Notes: generated by a model from the letters alone, not told the origin. A stretch of DNA of 14,909 nt from Mesobacterium_A hydrothermale (GCF_035818635.1 NZ_JAYLLH010000047.1:1-14909); one strand, 5' to 3'. Positions 1 to 6,027 are shown, counted from the stretch's first letter. Made by a program: numbers and translations.

Positions 1-77
1 GTGGGGCCGGATCGGCACCCAGGGCAGGCATCGGATCGAGCTGTTTGAAGATGAAGGCCGCGCGGCCGACGCGATGG
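1..77. repeat. Terminal direct repeat, copy 1 (circular overlap)
   Basis: These 77 bases are identical to the last 77 bases of the window (14833-14909). An exact overlap at both ends, with a gene frame that continues through the join, is what an assembler leaves when it writes a circular molecule as a line. 77 is also a common assembly k-mer length. I infer a 14,832-bp circle. A true terminally redundant linear molecule is possible but less likely. Confidence 0.93.
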
Positions 78-127
78 ACGCGCTCTATCGAGCTAAACAG
101 AAGCGTGGGTATCAACTCGCCGGGTGA
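1..127 (+). CDS. WGR-domain protein, 3' part
   Basis: Continuation of the gene starting at 14705. In this window the reading frame enters at base 2 (TGG, the W of WGR) and ends at TGA 125-127. The tail reads MDALYRAKQKRGYQLAG. The redundant bases 1-77 repeat the part already shown at 14833-14909. The coding sequence is complete only on the joined circle. Confidence 0.85.
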   Translation, partial: WGRIGTQGRHRIELFEDEGRAADAMDALYRAKQKRGYQLAG

Positions 128-299
128 GCCAAGGTCAGGCGGCAAACTCCCCTGCCCCGGCACTGCGGCCGTTCGGGCTGAGCGCGGCGAAGGCTCCCGA
201 AGAGCCCACTTTACTTGATGCGGCACCATGCGCGAATGTCCGGCCCTAGACGGCGCACAGATTGAAGGAACACTGGCCGCCGAACTGGGAGAGAGTACC
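128..299. other. Intergenic region between WGR gene and VOC gene
   Basis: This stretch of 172 bases is without a convincing gene. An in-frame ATG at 228 would extend the VOC protein by 24 residues, but those residues do not resemble the family and the start at 300 has the better ribosome site. No strong sigma-70 promoter or terminator is visible. The VOC gene could be read from the resolvase-WGR transcript or from a weak promoter here. Confidence 0.5.
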
Positions 300-740
300 A
301 TGAAGCTGGCGCATGTAAGTCTTACAGCACGTGATGCAGATAAACTGTCGAACTTTTACAAAGGTGTGTTCGGGTTCGTCGACAGGCGTCCGCCAAAGAA
401 GCTGTCTGGAGAGCTTTTTTCTCGTGGGAATGGGCTGCCGGACGTGGGCATTTACTCCATTTGGCTGAACTTTCCAGCTGATCACAAAACATTTTTGGAA
501 ATAATGGAGTATACCAAAACCATCAATCGGGGCCTCCCTGCGGTCAATGAACCGGGTTACGGTCATTTGGCATTTTCGGTTTTGGATTTAAACAAAACCA
601 CTGAACTGGTCTTGCAGTTGGGCGGGTCTATGCAAGGCGAAGTGACTAACTTTGGAACAGAGACCACTCCCCACTTGATAGTCTACGTTCGCGATCCTGA
701 AGGAAACATTCTGGAACTCGACCAACCCAATGCTTCGTGA
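300..740 (+). CDS. VOC-family protein (glyoxalase / bleomycin-resistance / dioxygenase fold)
   Basis: Encodes 146 residues, typical for a single VOC-fold protein of two beta-alpha-beta-beta-beta modules. Module 1 begins MKLAHVSLTARDADKLSNFY; module 2 begins near GYGHLAFSV. Candidate metal ligands sit where the fold places them: His5, Glu67 (in FLEIME), His89 (in GYGHL) and Glu139 (in DPEGNILEL). The C-terminal DPEGNILEL motif is strongly diagnostic. The start at 300 is chosen because GGAGAG lies about 6 bases upstream. Members include glyoxalase I, fosfomycin thiol transferases, antibiotic-binding proteins and dioxygenases; the sequence does not decide between them. It lacks obvious partners and follows resolvase-WGR on the same strand, so it looks like cargo. 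The base composition looks less GC-rich than the mobilization genes, consistent with separate acquisition. Confidence 0.88.
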   Translation: MKLAHVSLTARDADKLSNFYKGVFGFVDRRPPKKLSGELFSRGNGLPDVGIYSIWLNFPADHKTFLEIMEYTKTINRGLPAVNEPGYGHLAFSVLDLNKTTELVLQLGGSMQGEVTNFGTETTPHLIVYVRDPEGNILELDQPNAS

Positions 741-1019
741 AACCAGTCATTGGAATATCTCCAAGCAAGGGTAACAAAGTCCCGCGTCTGAGTTGTCGGA
801 TCAGACTGCGGCGAAAGCTCAGTTGCAGTACTGGCAGATTTGATGCTCTGGAATGACTGCTTCGGTGATTTATGCTGCACGGCAACACCGAACACTCTGC
901 ACGAGCGAGAGAATGCTGCGTCAGCAATAGCCGCATGAGCGAAAGGGCGTTTTGTCCCGCGATATGTGAGTTTATCTAGGGTGCGGAGAATGGCCGGTTC
1001 CGCACATCGAGTGGCTGGC
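741..1019. other. Convergent intergenic region, no gene seen
   Basis: This stretch of 279 bases lies between the 3' ends of the VOC gene (plus) and the 140-aa gene (minus). Two modest hairpins are visible: TTGGA/TCCAA at 750-764 and a 7-bp stem GTGCGGA/TCCGCAC at 981-1005. Neither is followed by a clear T-run, so they are weak terminator candidates at best. No protein-like frame stands out. Confidence 0.45.
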
Positions 1020-1442
1020 CTACCCTCTCATTTCGCCTAACCGCTGTTGAAGACGCGCCTTGGAAGCCGCAAGTTCCTTGCCGTTCAGCGCTTGTCTGGG
1101 TTTCAGGCATTGGAGACGCGCCGCAACCAGAGGCTCCGCATCTTCATGAGGGCATTGTAGCTGTTCAGCGATACTTGAGATAAATTCATGGCGAATATGC
1201 TCCGCGCTTTGCAGCCCGCCCAAAGTGCGTTGAAGGAAGATGAACGCAGATGCGATGTCCTGATATCCTAGCGCGGCGGCTCTTTCGAATTTACGATCAT
1301 CGAGATGGCCGTCCAAGGCATCAAGCGCATTGCGTAAATCGCCAATGGCTTGAGCGACACCAACGACTTCACCCATTACCGCTTGATCGACGGTTTCAAG
1401 CTCAGCCCTTCGCGCATTCAGAATGTCGTCGGCGTCGGCCAT
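1020..1442 (-). CDS. Hypothetical protein downstream of hicB
   Basis: I do not recognise this 140-residue protein. It begins MADADDILNARRAELETVDQ and looks almost entirely alpha-helical, soluble and rich in Ala, Leu, Glu and Arg, with no membrane segment or signal peptide. The C-terminal third is rich in Lys, Arg and Gln (KELAASKARLQQRLGEMRG). The ATG at 1442 is 26 bases past the hicB stop. A longer frame starting at 1505 would overlap hicB by 37 bases and add an Arg/Gly-rich stretch that looks non-native, so I prefer 1442; the ribosome site is poor either way. Its position as third gene after hicA-hicB on the same strand suggests co-transcription with the toxin-antitoxin pair. A functional link is inference only. 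Confidence 0.65.
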   Translation of the reverse strand: MADADDILNARRAELETVDQAVMGEVVGVAQAIGDLRNALDALDGHLDDRKFERAAALGYQDIASAFIFLQRTLGGLQSAEHIRHEFISSIAEQLQCPHEDAEPLVAARLQCLKPRQALNGKELAASKARLQQRLGEMRG

Positions 1443-1468
1443 ACCCTTACCCAATCCACCAAGGTCCC

Positions 1469-1801
1469 TTACCCTGTCGCGCGATCCAGAACCTCTTCGG
1501 CCCATTGATTCAGACTCTTACCTGACAGTTCGGCTGCAAGCGCCGCCTTACGGTGAACTTCTGGATCGACGCGGAACATAACTTGACCAGAAAAAGCCTT
1601 TTGCGGCTCTTTGCCGACTTTTGCGCAGGTTTCAATGTAGTCTTCGACCGCCTCTTGAAAGGCATCCCGCAAGGCTTCGACTGTATCAGCATGAAAACCG
1701 ACACCATCGCTGATACCAGCGAGACGCCCTGTGAAGATGCCGTCTTCATCATCATACTCAATACGGGCCGAGTAGCCTTTGTAGGTCATGGTATTGGTCA
1801 T
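1469..1801 (-). CDS. hicB: HicB-family antitoxin
   Basis: Encodes 110 residues. The N-terminal half (MTNTMTYKGYSARIEYDDED, then GIFTGRLAGISDGVGFHADT) is the partly degraded RNase-H-like HicB fold that binds and blocks HicA. The C-terminal half (VDPEVHRKAALAAELSGKSLNQWAEEVLDRA) is a ribbon-helix-helix/HicB DNA-binding domain that should repress the operon. The start at 1801 overlaps the hicA stop as ATGA, a classic translational coupling. Gene order toxin then antitoxin is normal for hicAB. It probably acts with HicA on the palindrome at 2068-2090. Confidence 0.92.
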   Translation of the reverse strand: MTNTMTYKGYSARIEYDDEDGIFTGRLAGISDGVGFHADTVEALRDAFQEAVEDYIETCAKVGKEPQKAFSGQVMFRVDPEVHRKAALAAELSGKSLNQWAEEVLDRATG

Positions 1802-2052
1802 GGCGTCACTCCGATCCGTTCCAAGAATGCGCGGGCGGCGCGCACCTGATAGCGTTTGGCTTCTTTGGCGGGGTGTGGACGATGAAACGTCTCAACTTCG
1901 CCATCCTTTTCGAACCGAACTCGTGAGCCGCGTCCTTCGACCACCTGTGCACCAGCGGCTATAAGCAGACGCTCGACGGCTACCCATTCGATTGTTCCTG
2001 ACACAGGGTCTGTAAAGACAACAGCCAGAGTCTTGCGGTGTTTGCTGTTCAT
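1798..2052 (-). CDS. hicA: HicA-family mRNA interferase toxin
   Basis: Encodes 84 residues, beginning MNSKHRKTLAVVFTDPVSGT. HicA is a double-stranded-RNA-binding-fold ribonuclease that cleaves mRNA when free of HicB. The pattern IEWVAVERLLIAAGAQVVEG, then GSRVRFEKDG and FHRPHPAKEAKRYQVRAARA fits the MNSKHRKTL subfamily. In many HicA proteins the active-site His follows GS; here that position is Arg (GSR), a variation I associate with this subfamily, with His residues later in FHRPHP. The frame is open upstream to 2154, but the conserved N-terminus fixes the start at 2052. No Shine-Dalgarno is visible before it; see the promoter entry. Stop overlaps hicB start by 4 bases. Confidence 0.9.
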   Translation of the reverse strand: MNSKHRKTLAVVFTDPVSGTIEWVAVERLLIAAGAQVVEGRGSRVRFEKDGEVETFHRPHPAKEAKRYQVRAARAFLERIGVTP

Positions 2053-2057
2053 CAGGT

Positions 2058-2086
2058 TATATAGGGTGTGCTTGCATATAATGCAA
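2058..2086 (-). promoter_or_regulatory. hicA promoter, sigma-70-like, possibly leaderless
   Basis: On the minus strand TTGCAT (2086-2081) is followed by exactly 17 bases and TATATA (2063-2058), a near-consensus -35/-10 pair. The hicA ATG (2052) is only 5 bases past the -10 box, so transcription would begin at or next to the start codon. No ribosome site is present, which agrees with a leaderless mRNA. Confidence 0.6.
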
Positions 2087-2090
2087 GCAC
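2068..2090. promoter_or_regulatory. Palindromic operator upstream of hicA
   Basis: Perfect inverted repeat with 10-bp arms, GTGCTTGCAT (2068-2077) and ATGCAAGCAC (2081-2090), around a 3-base spacer. It covers the -35 box and most of the spacer of the hicA promoter. This is where an RHH-type HicB repressor would be expected to bind. Its TTGCAT/ATGCAA half-sites recur in the repeats near the partition genes. Confidence 0.75.
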
Positions 2091-2139
2091 AAACGCTTCT
2101 TTCAGTGCGGGCAGTCTTCCTTTGACGCGTCGCGCAAAA

Positions 2140-2162
2140 GCGCGTTGCATGCAATCATGCTT
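2140..2162. repeat. TTGCATGCAA repeat, copy A (3' end of RHH partition gene)
   Basis: This 23-base element differs at one position from the corresponding part of copy B (3149-3171). It contains the palindrome TTGCATGCAA followed by TCATGC. It is preceded by a stem-loop CGCGC-AAAA-GCGCG (2131-2144 approximately). It touches the stop codon of the small RHH gene (TAA, 2163-2161). Candidate binding site for a plasmid-encoded RHH protein; not an intrinsic terminator, because there is no T-run. Confidence 0.7.
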
Positions 2163-2409
2163 ACATGTTTTGCGCCTTGTATGCTTCCCACATCCTGAGA
2201 AAAAGTTGTTTTTTCGAGCCGTGGCTAAACCCAAATTCGCGCCCCGCTTGCTCCGAAAACTCTTCGAAAACAGCCTTGGGGATACGAACCTGGAGCGGCC
2301 TAAGCTCGACTTTTTCGGCGCGGGTGTCGTCTGCGATCACATCAGGGGCTACATCTGCGGGCGGCGGAGCGCCTTTCCCGCGCTTCAATTTGGTGATGTT
2401 TGTACTCAT
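2161..2409 (-). CDS. Small RHH protein, probable ParA partner (centromere-binding/ParG-like)
   Basis: Encodes 82 residues. The N-terminus (MSTNITKLKRGKGAPPPADV) is basic, Pro-rich and probably disordered; the C-terminal half (about 37-77: LRPLQVRIPKAVFEEFSEQA, then SHGSKKQLFLRMWEAYK) fits a ribbon-helix-helix fold with strand RPLQVRIP and two helices. A flexible basic tail plus RHH is the plan of ParG/Omega-type partners of small ParA proteins. In ParG that tail supplies an arginine-finger-like residue that stimulates ATP hydrolysis; this is family knowledge and not shown here. The start overlaps the parA stop (TAATG), so the two are coupled. It would bind the centromere and repress the operon. 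Identification rests on fold pattern and position, not on strong sequence recognition. Confidence 0.75.
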   Translation of the reverse strand: MSTNITKLKRGKGAPPPADVAPDVIADDTRAEKVELRPLQVRIPKAVFEEFSEQAGREFGFSHGSKKQLFLRMWEAYKAQNM

Positions 2410-3062
2410 TACGCCACCTGTCTTTCCTGAAGCTCTGCCATCTTGTCGATGACGCTCTGCGCCAGCTTGGCAGCACGGTCATTGAGCGAGCGGAATGAGG
2501 TTTCGGTGATTGCTTTACCCATGTCGGATGCTGACCCGTAAGCCGTAGAAACCGATACTTCGCCATTGAGGACCAGATATCCGGCTTCTGAGAGATACTG
2601 GCGCGCAGCGACGTTTTCACGTTCGCTACCAGTGGTCTTGAACATTGCGAAGGCAATTTTTTCGGGCGAAATGCCCTTTTTGCGCAAGCTATGCGCAAGG
2701 ACAACGCCAGGGTGCAAATCATCCACCGTCTGGCCCGTTGGAATCACAACAAGATCAGCGGCCTTAGCAATGTCCAACGTCTGTTCAGAGGCGTTCGGCT
2801 TGCCGTCCAGGATAAGTGCGTCGAAGCGGGGCGCATCTTCAAGCGCAGTTTTGACCGAGGCGAAGCTCTGCACCTGCATTTCCGGTGTAACACCGTTTTC
2901 AGCGCGGCGACCGGCCCAGTGAGCGCATGTCTGCTGCTGTGTGTCTAAGTCTGCGATCTTAGTGGTTAGGCTTCCCGCCACGAACTCTCTGGCCATCATG
3001 CGCGCCAGAGTCGACTTTCCAACACCGCCCTTTTGGGAGACCATTCCTATGATATAGGTCAT
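2409..3062 (-). CDS. parA: ParA-family partition ATPase
   Basis: Encodes 217 residues, the size of the small ParA/ParF (type Ib) ATPases without an N-terminal DNA-binding domain. The deviant Walker A is SQKGGVGKST at about residues 9-18, with the signature first Lys. Walker A' is ADLDTQQQ near residues 37-44 and Walker B is DALILDGKP. These proteins form ATP-dependent dimers on the nucleoid and move plasmid copies through the RHH partner bound to the centromere. A ribosome site (GGAG) lies about 8 bases before ATG 3062. The gene is followed directly by the RHH gene (1-base stop/start overlap). The 100 bases upstream hold GCATGC palindromes, a plausible location for the centromere and autoregulatory operator. 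Confidence 0.93.
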   Translation of the reverse strand: MTYIIGMVSQKGGVGKSTLARMMAREFVAGSLTTKIADLDTQQQTCAHWAGRRAENGVTPEMQVQSFASVKTALEDAPRFDALILDGKPNASEQTLDIAKAADLVVIPTGQTVDDLHPGVVLAHSLRKKGISPEKIAFAMFKTTGSERENVAARQYLSEAGYLVLNGEVSVSTAYGSASDMGKAITETSFRSLNDRAAKLAQSVIDKMAELQERQVA

Positions 3063-3137
3063 TGATACTGCTCCAGTTTACCTGTTTTTTGTTACAGTAG
3101 CATGCTAGCCTTGTTTACGCCAAGCATGAATGAAGCC
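3063..3137 (-). promoter_or_regulatory. parA upstream region: probable promoter, operator, candidate parS
   Basis: Short gap between parA and the HNH gene. It contains the perfect palindrome TAGCATGCTA (3098-3107), a further AAGCATGAATGAAG element (near 3122-3135), then copy B of the TTGCATGCAA repeat. A weak -35/-10 candidate on the minus strand is TTGGCG with TACTGT 18 bases further on. In ParFG-type systems the centromere lies immediately upstream of parA, so this is the prime candidate. Confidence 0.45.
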
Positions 3138-3169
3138 TAAGCGCTAACGCGCTTTGCATGCAATCATGC
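3138..3169. repeat. 32-bp repeat, copy B (3' end of HNH gene)
   Basis: Reverse complement matches copy C (4119-4150) at 31 of 32 positions. Contains a stem-loop AAGCGC-TAAC-GCGCTT (3139-3154) joined to the palindrome TTGCATGCAA and a trailing TCATGC. The HNH stop codon (3166-3164) lies inside it. Together with copy C it places the HNH gene between inverted repeats. Confidence 0.88.
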
Positions 3170-4039
3170 TTGAAAAAGATTGTCACTTTCTGGATCAAGC
3201 GGAACCTCTATGCGGGAACGCACATAGTCTCCGTTGCCTAGATCGTGATGATCCATTTGCAGTTTACGCAGGCTATCTACAATTTCTTGCGCAACACTTT
3301 TGTCACCAAAAAAGCCCGTAAGGCGGGTGGTGCCGTTCCACTCTAAGGCCCATGACCAACAGTCGGCAGTGGGGTGGCGACGGATACAAGCACGATAGAA
3401 TCCGTCAGCCGTGTGAAGTATTAAGCGCGGTTCCCATTCAATCACAGCATCCGCGAAATCGACCATGATTGAATTGCCCCAGTCCGCGCGCCGGGCCATC
3501 ATCAGCAAATAGCAACCTTCACGCCAGAAGCGTCCTCGCTCTTCTTCTGTCTGGTAGGTCAGCCAGAAAAAAAAGGCAGCAAGTTGCGAACGCGCCAACT
3601 CAAAAGCGCGATCTTCATCGATTTGAGGAGGTGAAGTGAAGTTAAAGCCAATCGTCGCACCTCCTCCGAATGGCAGACTAAACTTCATGTTCTCTTGGCT
3701 ATCTTTCACTGGTTTTTTCGTGCGCCTACTTATCGCATTTTTAGCCTTGCGTTGAGCATCTGCGATGGTTCCCGCGTCATGACCAGGAGGTATATCGCTA
3801 TACTCGGGATGAAGCGTGATCGCGGATATATCGTTTTCCAGATCAGCTTTGCGATTGTTGCATGGGCCGCATGCCTTAACGATTAGATTCCACTGATTTT
3901 CCAGCTTGCCCTTTGGCACAAACCGACGCCCGACAACATGCTCTTTTGTCGTGTTCCCTGCATTTAGAGCGATGCCGCAATATGGGCAGATCACGTTTCT
4001 TAAGAGTGTCGGCTGGTTGGTTGGGTGTTCTGTCAGCAT
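3164..4039 (-). CDS. HNH endonuclease family protein
   Basis: Encodes 291 residues. The N-terminus carries a zinc-ribbon-framed HNH/beta-beta-alpha-metal motif: CPYCG (Cys18, Cys21), KEHVVGRRF with Glu33-His34, Asn51 and CGPCNNRK (Cys57, Cys60, Asn61). This is the usual layout of bacterial HNH nucleases that cut DNA. The C-terminal 200 residues contain no domain I recognise; LAAFFFWLTYQ (around residues 150-160) is a short hydrophobic helix, probably buried. No clear ribosome site precedes ATG 4039, and a TAATAT -10-like box lies about 16 bases upstream, so initiation may be near-leaderless. It sits between rep and parA, flanked by inverted 32-bp repeats, and looks less GC-rich than the mob genes. 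Homing-type, defence or plasmid-competition roles are all possible. Confidence 0.82.
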   Translation of the reverse strand: MLTEHPTNQPTLLRNVICPYCGIALNAGNTTKEHVVGRRFVPKGKLENQWNLIVKACGPCNNRKADLENDISAITLHPEYSDIPPGHDAGTIADAQRKAKNAISRRTKKPVKDSQENMKFSLPFGGGATIGFNFTSPPQIDEDRAFELARSQLAAFFFWLTYQTEEERGRFWREGCYLLMMARRADWGNSIMVDFADAVIEWEPRLILHTADGFYRACIRRHPTADCWSWALEWNGTTRLTGFFGDKSVAQEIVDSLRKLQMDHHDLGNGDYVRSRIEVPLDPESDNLFQA

Positions 4040-4118
4040 AGAACGGGCATTTCAATATTAGAGTTAAGAAGGATTTGATGGAGTAGCAGGGGGCTTAGCA
4101 GCGCAGCTCCTGCCGGTT
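4040..4118. other. Upstream region of HNH gene
   Basis: Gap between the HNH gene and copy C. On the minus strand TAATAT (plus-strand ATATTA, 4055-4060) is a possible -10 box with no good -35. Nothing else stands out. Confidence 0.3.
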
Positions 4119-4150
4119 GCATGAATGCATGCAAAGCGCGTTAGCGCTTA
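4119..4150. repeat. 32-bp repeat, copy C (inverted relative to B; 3' end of rep)
   Basis: Matches the reverse complement of copy B (3138-3169) at 31 of 32 positions. Holds GCATGAATGCATGCAA and a stem-loop AAGCGC-GTTA-GCGCTT. The rep stop (TAA, 4143-4141) and last codons lie inside it. Confidence 0.88.
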
Positions 4151-5199
4151 TATGCGCCTCTCTTTTTGCAGAAGCTCAAGAAGTGCTTGTCTGGGTTCTT
4201 CACCGCAATGCCTTTTTCCAACACCCATGAACGCCATTCATTTTCCAGATGGTACATGTCCCATCCTGGAGCGAGGTGGCGCGCTTCCCCATGTGTGTCA
4301 GGATCAAGCCGCAGTGAGGACACCGGGAAGGGCAGGGCGGTTTCCTTTATACCCTTCTTAGGTCGCACGATCACGATGTCGCCCTTTATGGCAAAAGCAT
4401 AATCCGGCATGTGGTCATGCTCCGCATCATCCTCGATGATCTTTCCGAGAAGGCGACGAAATTCCTTTAGCGTGGAACTTGACCCACATTTGTCGCGAAG
4501 AAGCTCGGCCCCGACCTTCCAGGCGCTTTGTGCGCCGCAGTGTTTACGTGCGATTTCATAAAGCCGCCGTTCGAGAGGTTTGCGCAGTTTGAAATACTGA
4601 CGGTTCAGCGTCAGGACATGATTGTTCTCAATCGCATCAAACACCCAATCTGACAGCGTGATCTCAACATCAAGCATACGCCCGTCACGAGTTTCCTTCA
4701 CAATCTCTGCCGAGTCGATAAGGCCAAAAACCTTGAAGTATTCCTTACCACCCTGGCGCAGGTTTGTTTCGATCTGGGTACCTTGTAGACGGCGCAGGGC
4801 GTCCTTCAGCAGCTCGTAGCCGCGACCAGAGGTCTGCCGGTTAGTCGCTACCAGCAGGTCATAAGCTTTGAAACGCATGCGCCGCTGGACAGCTTGACCA
4901 TCATTAAGCGCAGCCATGCACTGACTGATGCAGTAGATCAGCACGTCGCGGTCGTGGACGGTGGCCAGCCCGGTGCGAGACGGGGCAATCTGAATCCAGT
5001 TCTCACCACGCTCATAGCGACGTGTCCGCATGTCCGGTTTTGTCGAAAGAGTGAAGACGGGGTTTTCCATCGAGGACATATCCCCTTTGGGAACTGCATC
5101 GACGATATCGCAAACAAAGAGGTCACGCTGGGGGTGTCTGTCGGGGAGCAGCGGCGAGCGCTGAGAGGTCGAGAGTTCTTTCGTCACTTCACACACCAC
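4141..5199 (-). CDS. repA: Replication initiator protein (RPA / RepA type)
   Basis: Encodes up to 352 residues. The block LLPDRHPQRDLFVCDIVDAV, PKGDMSSMENPVFTLSTKPD, the VHDRDVLIYCISQCMAALN stretch, LLVATNRQTSGRGYELLKDA and LRKPLERRLYEIARKHCG are characteristic of the replication initiator protein A family common on alphaproteobacterial plasmids. These proteins have tandem winged helices that bind iterons and open the origin. The iterons lie immediately upstream (5181-5332); the first overlaps the start region, as expected for autorepression. The start is uncertain: the frame opens with GTG 5199, with other GTG codons at 5196 and 5187; GGAAAGG just upstream fits best with one of these. No ATG precedes the conserved block. 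The C-terminus ends inside repeat copy C. Confidence 0.92.
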   Translation of the reverse strand: MVCEVTKELSTSQRSPLLPDRHPQRDLFVCDIVDAVPKGDMSSMENPVFTLSTKPDMRTRRYERGENWIQIAPSRTGLATVHDRDVLIYCISQCMAALNDGQAVQRRMRFKAYDLLVATNRQTSGRGYELLKDALRRLQGTQIETNLRQGGKEYFKVFGLIDSAEIVKETRDGRMLDVEITLSDWVFDAIENNHVLTLNRQYFKLRKPLERRLYEIARKHCGAQSAWKVGAELLRDKCGSSSTLKEFRRLLGKIIEDDAEHDHMPDYAFAIKGDIVIVRPKKGIKETALPFPVSSLRLDPDTHGEARHLAPGWDMYHLENEWRSWVLEKGIAVKNPDKHFLSFCKKRGAYKR

Positions 5200-5332
5200 C
5201 TTTCCAAAACAGATTCGTCATTTCACACACCACAATCCATTATCGTCACTTCACACACCGGTCGTCAAGTTTCGTCACTTCACACACCATCTTTCGTCAT
5301 TTCACACACCGGTTATCGTCACTTCACACACC
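5181..5332. repeat. oriV: Origin iterons: six direct repeats of 17 bp
   Basis: Consensus TCGTCA(C/T)TTCACACACC at 5181-5197, 5215-5231, 5243-5259, 5272-5288, 5294-5310 and 5316-5332. Start-to-start spacing is 34, 28, 29, 22 and 22 bases. A partial copy (TCGTCAAGT, about 5262-5270) lies between copies 3 and 4. The array abuts the replication initiator gene and should be its binding target. Four copies carry C and two carry T at position 7. Confidence 0.95.
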
Positions 5333-5454
5333 GGAATCCGATTTTGAGGCTGAATCATCCCAATTTTTCAGTTTCTTACGTAATCTACAAAATCGCGTAA
5401 CTCTATTCTAACACCATTTAACTCTCTCAGATGATCCAAGCACTCAGTGAAAAC
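5333..5454. other. AT-rich segment beside the iterons, probable origin-opening region
   Basis: This stretch between the iterons and the coiled-coil gene is clearly richer in A and T than its surroundings, with runs such as CCCAATTTTTCAGTTTCTTA. Iteron origins melt at an adjacent AT-rich segment, so this is the likely opening site. I find no exact DnaA box (TTATNCACA). Confidence 0.5.
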
Positions 5455-6009
5455 TCACGGATAGTAGGACACACAGGCAGGCGTGCCTGTTGTTGTCGTC
5501 TGCCAGGAACCGCCAAGGACAGCGCAGCCTGATGGGTAGGCTGCTATGAAACGGGGAAGAGCGACGGTCATCACCATAGCCAGAACGACACCACCAAGAC
5601 CCACCCAACGGGACAGTTGCCTGTCCTTTTGCTGCTGTTCACGAAGCTCACCCATCAGGCTCAACGTATTGGAGTGCATCGTCGTTGTTTCCTGAAAGGA
5701 GGCGTTTGACCTCTGGATACCGTTCAAGATTTCAGCTGACGCGCGATCCATCCTTTTGATTGTCTCGTTGATACGCCCTTCAATCGTTTGACCCACCAGT
5801 TCCCCGTAGTGTTCCGGGTCCGTCTGTTTCTCAGCCGCCTTCGCCGCACGCCGGGCTTCAGAAGCAACCGTGGAGATATGATTGATTGCCCTGGTCTGTT
5901 CATTCACCTGTTCCGACATATCAATCGTCAAGTCAGCCATGCGGTCCAACTGTTCCTGCAACGCTTCGTCGAAAAGGGGAGGGCGGTCAGGTGATGTTTC
6001 ATCGGTCAT
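5455..6009 (-). CDS. Membrane-anchored coiled-coil protein downstream of traG (possible DUF6118 type)
   Basis: Encodes 184 residues. Residues 1-130 are hydrophilic and helical with heptad-like spacing (EALQEQLDRMADLTIDMSEQ, then ASAEILNGIQRSNASF), suggesting a cytoplasmic coiled coil. A single membrane helix follows at about 135-157 (VGLGGVVLAMVMTVALPRFI), then a short C-terminal tail of about 25 residues with two Cys (162 and 179) that could form a disulfide if periplasmic. It begins 18 bases after the traG stop with AAGGA about 9 bases before ATG 6009, so it is in the same operon. Small proteins of this build often sit beside traG on alphaproteobacterial mobilizable plasmids; DUF6118 is my best guess but unverified. 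A role in docking TraG at the channel is inference. Confidence 0.72.
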   Translation of the reverse strand: MTDETSPDRPPLFDEALQEQLDRMADLTIDMSEQVNEQTRAINHISTVASEARRAAKAAEKQTDPEHYGELVGQTIEGRINETIKRMDRASAEILNGIQRSNASFQETTTMHSNTLSLMGELREQQQKDRQLSRWVGLGGVVLAMVMTVALPRFIAAYPSGCAVLGGSWQTTTTGTPACVSYYP

Positions 6010-6027
6010 GGCGGTTCATCCTTCGGA

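Noticed and set aside
228..299. N-terminal extension of the VOC protein
   Set aside because: The 24 extra residues do not resemble the family and the ATG at 300 has a good ribosome site.
750..764. Terminator of the VOC gene (TTGGA/TCCAA)
   Set aside because: Only 5 bp, mostly AT-balanced and no T-run after it.
981..1005. Terminator of the hic operon
   Set aside because: The 7-bp stem has an 11-base loop and no T-run in either direction; too weak to call.
5181..5332. CRISPR array
   Set aside because: Repeats are 17 bp with gaps of only 5-17 bases and of uneven length; they abut a rep gene and are iterons.
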